A stretch of DNA of 64,000 nt from Cohnella sp. AR92 (GTDB lineage Bacteria; Bacillota; Bacilli; Paenibacillales; Paenibacillaceae). How positions within the stretch are numbered: the stretch's first letter is position 1; every line of letters starts with the position of its first letter. Shown piece by piece: positions 58,360-64,000 of the stretch. Position numbers and translations under genes: made by a program. The stretch spans positions 124,001-188,000 of the forward strand of contig NZ_RZJR01000009.1 in the NCBI RefSeq assembly GCF_003990975.1, given 5' to 3'. The notes beneath the pieces were generated by a model. It saw only the letters and a list, made by a program, of their open reading frames with translations. It was not told where the DNA came from and made no database searches.

Positions 58360-59494
58360 GTTGGAAGCTAACCTCTCTCTTGGTAGATTTCACCTTGGCT
58401 CTCTCGTCGGAGAGCGATAGGTATATGACGATGGGAGTTGCGATCAAGGGAATCGCGATCTGGGCCCAGACCGGCCCCCAGGAGATGCCCCTTAGAAAAT
58501 TGATCAACGTAAACCACAAGCCCAGAACGGGAAGCACCATCTTGTTGATATGCTTCGCGAACTGGAACGACATGCTTCTGCGGCAGCTAACGACGGTTCC
58601 GATGTTCATCACGCCCAGCTTCGCCCTGGTCGAAGCGGACAGCCCGACGTACATATGCATTTGATGGAACTTCTCCCGCGTGTCCTCCGAATCGAACTTC
58701 GCCACCTGGTCAAGGAAGTCCTTGTCTAGATCCATGACATTCAGCTTGGCGCTTCCGTTCCGGAAGCGGATCACGACCCTATCGTTCGTCGACAGCCCGA
58801 GAAGAATGCGCGTATTCGGATGCATCCGCGCGATATCGTAAGGCTCGTCGAACGGATAAAGATGTCCTGCCCGAAGCTGAACGGATCTCGAGCCGACGAA
58901 CAGCCGGCCTATCCCTTCCCAGAGGGGGAACGAGCGCAACCGAGAGAAGAACCCGGGTACGGTCGTCTTGCCTCTCATCAGGGAAGCCGCGATAAGAGTC
59001 CGGCTCTCTCCTTCTTCGAGACCGAGAAGCAAGCGTTCATATCGATTCAAGAAGATTTCGTTGCCAGACAGCTCGCCGGATTCAATCAAGGGCACTTGAA
59101 GCCGATAGCCCTTGTCCGGATTAAACAACTCTATCCGAGTTCCAAGCTTCTCGATGAGTTCCCCGCTCGCTTCGATCCCGTTCGCCCGCCGGACGGTCTC
59201 CAGATTCGGGCGTCTGATCAGCAGCTCAAGGAAGTTGGGCACCTTCAGCTCCGTTTCGGCAGGTTCCCCCAGTTGTTTCTTGTACCGCTTGGAGATCTTC
59301 AGAACGCCCCTCTCCAAGTTGCCGGCGGCATCCCGCTTCAGCACCCCGTATACGGGCGGACTCTCCGAACCTGTCAGCTCCGCGGCCAAATAATCGCGAT
59401 AGCCGAGTCGATCGAAGTCTTCCGCGTTCATCATAATCTCGGTGTAGGGCATATGATGCTCTTTATGCAGCCGAAATACTGTTCGCTCCGCCAA
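58346..59494 (-). CDS. Unknown protein: repeated barrel-like segments and two C-terminal helices
   Basis: A 382-residue protein. Residues ~140-315 have several segments of one pattern (RLLLGLEEGESRTLI, RILLGLSTNDRVVIR, AKLGVMNIGTVVSCRRSM) that look like double-psi-barrel/AbrB-type strands, as in the N-domain of Cdc48/VAT. Residues ~325-370 are two transmembrane helices, and the tail is basic. No enzyme motif. TTG start directly abuts the previous stop (TAATTG). Family not recognised; the barrel reading is an inference from the repeated pattern. Confidence 0.6.
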   Translation of the reverse strand: MAERTVFRLHKEHHMPYTEIMMNAEDFDRLGYRDYLAAELTGSESPPVYGVLKRDAAGNLERGVLKISKRYKKQLGEPAETELKVPNFLELLIRRPNLETVRRANGIEASGELIEKLGTRIELFNPDKGYRLQVPLIESGELSGNEIFLNRYERLLLGLEEGESRTLIAASLMRGKTTVPGFFSRLRSFPLWEGIGRLFVGSRSVQLRAGHLYPFDEPYDIARMHPNTRILLGLSTNDRVVIRFRNGSAKLNVMDLDKDFLDQVAKFDSEDTREKFHQMHMYVGLSASTRAKLGVMNIGTVVSCRRSMSFQFAKHINKMVLPVLGLWFTLINFLRGISWGPVWAQIAIPLIATPIVIYLSLSDERAKVKSTKREVSFQHVER

Positions 59495-60160
59495 TTACTT
59501 CTCATCTCCGATGAACCGAATAACTTCTTGAAGCGAGTGCAGAAGCTTCCCGAACTTGTCCGGCGCCTCGCGCGGCTCCCGATAACGCTTATGGATCTCG
59601 ATCTGCACCGCGGGCAGCCCCAGCTCCAGATGACAGAAGCCGGTAACGGTCCTCGCTCCGGATGCCATGAAGGTATCGTTCATGCGAACGTCCCGAATGC
59701 CATGGCGACGGAAGATGGCCTGAATCCGCTTCACCTGTTCCATCTTGAGGGAACGCCCGTCGGTAACGCCCAGATCGATATCGAATTCCCTTTCCAAGGA
59801 AGCCCCGTGAAGATCCAGGACGCAGCGAATCTCCCGCTCTTCGGCAAGGCTTCGAATGTAACTTTTGTACTCTCCGCCTTCCGTATGATTCGGATCCTCG
59901 TCCGCCAGCCGGTTGGCGTAAATAAGCGGGCAATCGGACGCAAGATTCAGAATTCGGCCGATCGAGCCGGTGAACAGATCGGCGTATTTGACTCTCCCGT
60001 CTCTCCGGTGATTGGTAGCATGAGGAGACGACAGCAGAACGGGACTGCTCCCGCCGTGATAAGAGAATGGTCTGGCCGTCCAGGATAGACCGTTATATCC
60101 GTCAGCGGAGAAAGGAGGCTCCAGAATCTCGGCCCACTCCGCGGCTTGCCGTTCCGCCAT
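59495..60160 (-). CDS. N-formylglutamate amidohydrolase-like protein
   Basis: A 221-residue zinc-hydrolase-like protein of the FGase fold. Visible motifs: SSPHATNHRRDG near 45 (metal-binding His region), DLHGASLEREFDIDLG near 110, and QIEIHKRYREP near 190 with the Glu and His typical of the family. Known FGases split N-formylglutamate to formate and glutamate; distant members act on other amides. Placed between an ATP-grasp gene and the barrel/membrane gene. Confidence 0.8.
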   Translation of the reverse strand: MAERQAAEWAEILEPPFSADGYNGLSWTARPFSYHGGSSPVLLSSPHATNHRRDGRVKYADLFTGSIGRILNLASDCPLIYANRLADEDPNHTEGGEYKSYIRSLAEEREIRCVLDLHGASLEREFDIDLGVTDGRSLKMEQVKRIQAIFRRHGIRDVRMNDTFMASGARTVTGFCHLELGLPAVQIEIHKRYREPREAPDKFGKLLHSLQEVIRFIGDEK

Positions 60161-60194
60161 TCTCCCGCACCCTCTCGCGATCTTCCTTTTCCCC

Positions 60195-60995
60195 CTATTG
60201 GAACTTCAGTCTGAACGCATCCTGGAACAGCCGGAACGCCTGCTCCTCTCTCTGTGCGTTGTCCTTGATGAATTCGCTTAGGAAGACGGAGCTGTTCACC
60301 TCTAGAACCTGAAGCCCGTCTGCCGTATTCAGGACATCGACGCTGCAGAAGACAAGGCCGATGCTGCCGGCGGCTTGGACCGCAAGCTTGAACAGGGGAG
60401 CTTCAAGGGAAGGCTCTACCTCGCCGACGGAGGCGCCATGGGACAGATTGTGCTTCCAGGAGCCTGTCTTGCTCTTGGAGAAAGCCAGCCTGGCTTCGCC
60501 ATTCAGCACCACGACGCGGTACTCCAGATCGGAAGAACGATAAGGAGAGATCGCGGCGTTCAGCTCGAGGCCGAAAATGTGCTTCAAGCGGTCTCTAAGC
60601 TCTTCCTTGCTCCCGACGCGGAACACGTTCTCCCCTTGGGCGCCGTCATCCCGCTTCACCACGGCATCTGAGCCGTATTGCCCTAGGATATGCTCGGCTT
60701 TGTCGAAGACGTCCTCCGACGTATACTTCGAATTCGCGTTCAGAAGGAACCGATGCTCGATGGAAGGGACTCCCGCGGCGGAGAGCACGGAATGGGTTGA
60801 GGCTTTGCTCTTGGCTATATTAAACGAGGAGCTGTCGTTTAGACCTAAATCGACGTTGTACATCGCGAACCGCTTGTCTTCCTTAGAAGCATAATAGATC
60901 TGATTGGCTTCGATCTCCCGGAACGAGACCCCCACGCTTGCTCCCGCGCTCTGAACCATTCGCAGATAAGGCCTAATGGCGGTCATTGCATTCAA
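60195..60995 (-). CDS. ATP-grasp family ligase-like protein
   Basis: A 266-residue ATP-grasp protein, probably forming an amide or peptide-like bond. Visible: KSKASTHSVLSAAGVPSIEH near 63-82 (start of the ATP-grasp domain), the ATP-binding Lys in DAVVKRDDGAQGENVF near 110-125, EYRVVVLNGEARLAF near 158, and the metal-binding end SVDVLNTADGLQVLEVNSS near 220-238. This is the RimK/YheCD-like subclass. ATG behind GGAGGATTGA. First gene of the unit; its acceptor is unknown. Confidence 0.82.
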   Translation of the reverse strand: MNAMTAIRPYLRMVQSAGASVGVSFREIEANQIYYASKEDKRFAMYNVDLGLNDSSSFNIAKSKASTHSVLSAAGVPSIEHRFLLNANSKYTSEDVFDKAEHILGQYGSDAVVKRDDGAQGENVFRVGSKEELRDRLKHIFGLELNAAISPYRSSDLEYRVVVLNGEARLAFSKSKTGSWKHNLSHGASVGEVEPSLEAPLFKLAVQAAGSIGLVFCSVDVLNTADGLQVLEVNSSVFLSEFIKDNAQREEQAFRLFQDAFRLKFQ

Positions 60996-61030
60996 TCCTC
61001 CGTCCGCTATGCGGATTGGCTTAATATCTA

Positions 61031-61058
61031 ATTATACAATAATTGAGGGAGGCGTTAA
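61031..61058 (-). promoter_or_regulatory. Promoter candidate of the ATP-grasp unit
   Basis: A perfect TATAAT (61031-61036) with TTAACG (61053-61058) 16 bases upstream, minus strand, about 25 bases before the ribosome site. Confidence 0.6.
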
Positions 61059-61173
61059 CAGAGCAATATTCAATAGAAAATGCACAGAATTCTTCGTTCC
61101 AATGGAAACTCCCCCTATGATACGATGGGAAGACGATTCGCCGGGCTTATCGGCATCATGGAGGATATTTATT

Positions 61174-62442
61174 TTGGAAAGACAAGACGAATTACCGCTG
61201 TCGAACGGCCGCCCGAACTCCCTTAATTATGCCCTGCTGCTCGCGGTCGTCTTCGGCGGTTTCCTGATCTTCGGCTTCTCGGAGAACATCAAAGGTCCGG
61301 CAATTCCGCGCATGCAAGCCGAATTCGGTCTCGACGAATTCCAGCTCGGCCTGCTTCTCTCGCTCAACTCGCTAGGTTACCTGATCGCCTGTTCCTTCAC
61401 CGGGTACCTCACCCGGAAGATCGGCATCCGCTGGACCGGCATCGCGGCATTCGGCTCGATGTTCCTGTCGGGCATTCTCATGTACTTGTCGGCTAACTAT
61501 ACGCTCCTCTCCGGCTCCTACTTCCTCATGTACATAGGGAACGGAATGCTGGAGATCGGACTCGCGATCATGGCGGCGCGAATCTTCACCCGCAACACGG
61601 GAACGATGATGAACCTGTCCCACTTCTTCTACGGGCTTAGCTCGACCGTCGCCCCGATCATCGCTTCTTCGATGATGGGCTGGCATCTGTTCGGAGGGGA
61701 ATTCGGGTGGAGAGGCATGTACGTCGCGATGCTCGCGCTGTCGCTGCTGCCGATCATCCCTTCGCTTGTCGCGAAGTTCCCGGACGAGCATGAGGCCCAT
61801 GCGGAGGAGAGGGTTCCTCTGTCGGGGATCGCGAAGGATCCGATCGCTTGGCTGATCGTGCTCGTGCTGTCTTGCGGAGTCGTCTCGGAGATGGCGGTCG
61901 GCAGTTGGCTCGTCAACTACCTGGAGAAGGCCTACGGCTGGACGACGGAATCGGCTTCCGGCATGCTGTCGCTATTTTTCCTCTTCTTCATGCTGGCGCG
62001 GCTGTTCCTCGGCCCGATCACCGACCGCATCGGCTATACGCTGTCGATCATGATCTTCAGCGCCTTCTCCGGCCTGTGCAGCTTCGCCGCGATCCTGGCC
62101 GGGGAGAGCGGCGCGATCCTGTTCGCGATCGCCGGCATCGGCATCGCGCCGATCTATCCGACGGTGATGGCGCTGCTCGCCAAACGTTACCGATCCGGGA
62201 CGGACTCGGCGATTACGTTCACCGTCACGCTGATGGGGATCGCCAGCGTAGTCGGCAACCTCCTGATCGGGGCGATCATCGATTGGGCCCGAGCCCTATT
62301 CGAAGGCAGCGAAGGAACGGAACAAAGCCGCATCCTGGGCCTGCAGGCCGGATACGGCTTCATCGCGGCGATGGCTCTTCTCTGCTCGGTCTTCTGCATC
62401 CTGCTGTACAAGAAGCTAAGGTCCAAGGGAGAGCTTGTCTAA
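61174..62442 (+). CDS. MFS transporter (FucP/sugar-type)
   Basis: A 422-residue major-facilitator protein with about 12 helices and the loop-2 motif GYLTRKIGIRWTG near residue 75. Helix 1 (NYALLLAVVFGGFLIFGFSENIKGPAIPRMQAEFGL) resembles YfkF/FucP-type sugar carriers. TTG 61174 lies nine bases after GGAGG; the frame runs 66 codons further upstream but that part overlaps the divergent gene and its promoter. Substrate unknown. Confidence 0.83.
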   Translation: MERQDELPLSNGRPNSLNYALLLAVVFGGFLIFGFSENIKGPAIPRMQAEFGLDEFQLGLLLSLNSLGYLIACSFTGYLTRKIGIRWTGIAAFGSMFLSGILMYLSANYTLLSGSYFLMYIGNGMLEIGLAIMAARIFTRNTGTMMNLSHFFYGLSSTVAPIIASSMMGWHLFGGEFGWRGMYVAMLALSLLPIIPSLVAKFPDEHEAHAEERVPLSGIAKDPIAWLIVLVLSCGVVSEMAVGSWLVNYLEKAYGWTTESASGMLSLFFLFFMLARLFLGPITDRIGYTLSIMIFSAFSGLCSFAAILAGESGAILFAIAGIGIAPIYPTVMALLAKRYRSGTDSAITFTVTLMGIASVVGNLLIGAIIDWARALFEGSEGTEQSRILGLQAGYGFIAAMALLCSVFCILLYKKLRSKGELV

Positions 62443-62467
62443 CTCGTCTAACCGGATAGCGTATTGT

Positions 62468-63112
62468 TCAGCGCTCGCTTCGAGCAGCCGCATCCAGCGG
62501 CGGCTCTTCCGCGTTCCCGGGGCGAGTGAAGAACGATTCCAGCTTCTTGCTGACGAAATAAGAGGCGAGCACGAAGAGCAACACGTAGAGCAAACGGACG
62601 GGCTCTTCGGCGAACCGATGAAGATCGTAACCGATATAGGACACCGAGAGCACCATCACGGCCTTGCCGAACAGAATGGCGATCAGGAAAGAACGAAGCG
62701 GCATTCGCGCAAGCGCCGCCGCGACATTGATAATGACGAACGGCCCGACCGGGAACAGGCTGAGCAAGAACACATAGCTGAACGCATTCCGCCGGATCCA
62801 GACCATCGCCTTGCGCACGCTGGGCTTGTTCGCCCACTTGAGCGCATAAGGATGCCTTCCCAGCTTGCGGAAGATCAGGAAGGTGGTCAGACAGCCGAGA
62901 ATCATTCCCAGCCAAGAGTAGAAAAAGCCTTGCCACAAGCCGTAAACCGCCGCGTTCACGCCGACGATGATAATAGTCGGCAGGGGCGGAACGAACGACT
63001 TCAAGAAGGTCAGGGCGATACCCGGCAGCGGGCCGAGCTCCCGATATCGGTTCAACCAGCTCTTCAAGTCTTCTTCGGTCAACGAATTTAACGTATCGAT
63101 TAGGGATGACAT
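62468..63112 (-). CDS. TVP38/TMEM64 (DedA-like) membrane protein
   Basis: A 214-residue membrane protein of the VTT/SNARE-associated family. Hallmarks: LTFLKSFVPPLPTIIIVGVNAAVYG near 35-58, the Gly/Arg-rich loop LGCLTTFLIFRKLGRHPYA near 72-90, and SLFPVGPFVIINVAAALARM near 117-136. Such proteins are lipid scramblases or undecaprenyl-phosphate flippase relatives. ATG behind GGAGTACCGGG. Confidence 0.86.
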   Translation of the reverse strand: MSSLIDTLNSLTEEDLKSWLNRYRELGPLPGIALTFLKSFVPPLPTIIIVGVNAAVYGLWQGFFYSWLGMILGCLTTFLIFRKLGRHPYALKWANKPSVRKAMVWIRRNAFSYVFLLSLFPVGPFVIINVAAALARMPLRSFLIAILFGKAVMVLSVSYIGYDLHRFAEEPVRLLYVLLFVLASYFVSKKLESFFTRPGNAEEPPLDAAARSER

Positions 63113-63210
63113 CCCGGTACTCCTTCGCGTCTTCGATTGTTTATTATCTTACCACATCTTCCTGAGACGAACTTCAACATTCCATTCGCAAGCTCGCGGC
63201 AATAAAGAAA

Positions 63211-63248
63211 CCCGCCTGGCCGCTCCCGGAGGGAGACGTGAAGGCGGG
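63211..63248 (-). terminator. Terminator after the DUF3888 gene
   Basis: Stem CCCGCCT / AGGCGGG with a structured loop (CTCCC/GGGAG), followed on the minus strand by TTTCTTT. Confidence 0.7.
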
Positions 63249-63270
63249 CGTTGATTTTATCGGTTATTGC

Positions 63271-63714
63271 TTATTCCGGAGAGAAGGCGGAAGTCCGCCG
63301 AACTCCGGAGGAGGCAGCCGGGGTCAACTTATAGCCGTTGACGAGATAACGGGAAGCGCCGGATTCGTTGCTCAGATACAGCTCGACCCGCTCGCCGTCC
63401 GGCCTGCACAGCTCCACGGTCATCTCGAAGTACTTCGCCCCGTGCAGCGCGTCGACCGGATGCGCCTGTTCCTTCTGCCGCTTCGCCGTCACGCGCTCGT
63501 TGATGGACGAGATTCTCTCGCAGCCGAATTGGGAATACTTCTCCCGGTAAATCCGGTTCAAGAACCTCTCAACGACGGGATGGAGCTCCTGAAGCATCGC
63601 CTCCTCCAGCAAGACTTCCCGCGAGGAAGGCTCCGGTTCCGCATAAGCCGGCAGGGAGGGGAAGAGGAGGATTATGCAAGCGATGAGGATCGGCAGTCGG
63701 GTTGTTTTTCTCAC
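63271..63714 (-). CDS. Secreted DUF3888 family protein
   Basis: A 147-residue protein with a signal peptide (RKTTRLPILIACIILLFPSLPAYA, cut after AYA) and the DUF3888 pattern: SSREVLLEEAMLQELHPVVERFLNRIY, then a beta-rich half. I placed the start at GTG 63714, seven bases after AAGGGG; the frame runs 31 codons further without a site. Two Cys may form a disulfide. Role unknown. Confidence 0.78.
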   Translation of the reverse strand: MRKTTRLPILIACIILLFPSLPAYAEPEPSSREVLLEEAMLQELHPVVERFLNRIYREKYSQFGCERISSINERVTAKRQKEQAHPVDALHGAKYFEMTVELCRPDGERVELYLSNESGASRYLVNGYKLTPAASSGVRRTSAFSPE

Positions 63715-63803
63715 GGATATTCCCCTTCTGTTCGTCATGATGGAAGCTAGCCAAGACATAGAATCGCCCGACTGGCGGGGATTCATTCCGATCGCGATCC
63801 AGA

Positions 63804-64000
63804 TCAATCCTTGCGTTTAACGAACCTGCTCTTGCCCGGATCGATCGCATAGGTGCCGGACGCGCTATCCCATGTATACGTATCGGACTGGATATCCCAG
63901 CCTCCTTCGCTGCGATAGACTTTGTTATTCGCGGTTATCGCCTTATCGTCCTCGATCTGCAAACCCAAGTCTCCCATCAATTCGTCCTGAATAGGCTGGA
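63804..64000 (-). CDS. C-terminal part of an unknown protein (gene continues past the window)
   Basis: An open frame enters from the window end and stops at TGA 63804-63806, giving the last ~65 residues. The sequence is polar with aromatic Gly/Trp/Tyr-rich turns (SEGGWDIQSDTYTWDSASG) and a basic end (SRFVKRKD), the look of a secreted or surface protein. Start and family are outside the window. It lies 89 bases before the DUF3888 gene on the same strand. Confidence 0.5.
   Translation of the reverse strand, partial: QPIQDELMGDLGLQIEDDKAITANNKVYRSEGGWDIQSDTYTWDSASGTYAIDPGKSRFVKRKD

Noticed and set aside
1..64000. Prophage, insertion sequence, integrase, toxin-antitoxin or restriction genes
   Set aside because: I looked for transposase, integrase, helicase-nuclease and methylase motifs in the large frames and saw none; the accessory character comes from catabolic operons and repeats only.

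Overview
The window looks like a chromosomal segment of an endospore-forming member of the Paenibacillaceae (Paenibacillus/Cohnella-like; genus is an inference). Evidence: moderately high GC, frequent TTG and GTG starts behind strong GGAGG-type ribosome sites, two alpha/beta-type SASP genes, gerQ, ylbJ, yunB, a YjcZ-like mini-protein, a yutD-lipA-LytH-like block, and a T-box leader on trpS. I saw no phage genes, insertion sequence, tRNA, rRNA or CRISPR array. Most of the window is core chromosome, with accessory catabolic operons and a few repeat-rich intergenic stretches.

Layout. 0-4.6 kb: partial lipoprotein, DUF2515 protein, MurJ/SpoVB-type flippase, DUF456 protein and a Cof-type HAD phosphatase. 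4.8-10.5 kb: a complete oligopeptide ABC operon (oppABCDF) with a clear promoter, an inverted repeat at the start site, an oppA-oppB hairpin and a terminator. 10.8-15.1 kb: two tandem paralogous class B penicillin-binding proteins. 15.1-16.7 kb: a two-gene unit with a membrane/transglutaminase fusion. 16.8-19.5 kb: a YtrA-like GntR/ABC operon. 19.7-22.7 kb: an MFS transporter, a YjcZ-like protein, two head-to-head arrays of 51-bp repeats and a stand-alone Toprim protein. 22.8-24.4 kb: ctaB and an SCO protein for cytochrome oxidase assembly. 24.7-30.5 kb: gerQ, two SASP genes with matching sigma-G-like promoters, trpS with its T-box, and a His-rich UPF0718 permease. 30.8-41.5 kb: housekeeping and spore genes (M3 oligoendopeptidase, GH130, DUF2225, truncated globin, ylbJ, NAD kinase, yutD, lipA, M23 peptidase). 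41.5-45.7 kb: ribokinase and a kduI-deoR-kduD uronate operon. 45.8-47.4 kb: lipoprotein, GNAT protein, minisatellite and a nested-palindrome repeat. 47.4-53.9 kb: a GntR-controlled operon with a NitT/TauT-type transporter and two cyclic amidohydrolases. 54.3-57.4 kb: yunB, an NlpC/P60 hydrolase with a long structured leader, YceI and a HesB-like protein. 57.5-61.0 kb: ATP-grasp, N-formylglutamate-amidohydrolase-like, barrel/membrane protein and purU in one unit. 61.2-64 kb: MFS, TVP38 and DUF3888 proteins and a partial gene.

What stands out. (1) The four-gene unit at 57.5-61.0 kb pairs an amide-forming fold with two hydrolases of formyl/amide chemistry and an unrecognised membrane protein. 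(2) A 183-bp intergenic element occurs twice, 14 kb apart, with four copies of one ~24-nt motif in ++-- order at identical spacing. (3) A 51-bp repeat family occurs as two inverted arrays plus a solo copy 17 kb away, and its small dyad keeps pairing potential while its sequence changes. (4) The allantoinase-like protein carries a C-terminal tail built from identical 36-bp repeats. All functional statements come from reading the sequence; no searches were run.
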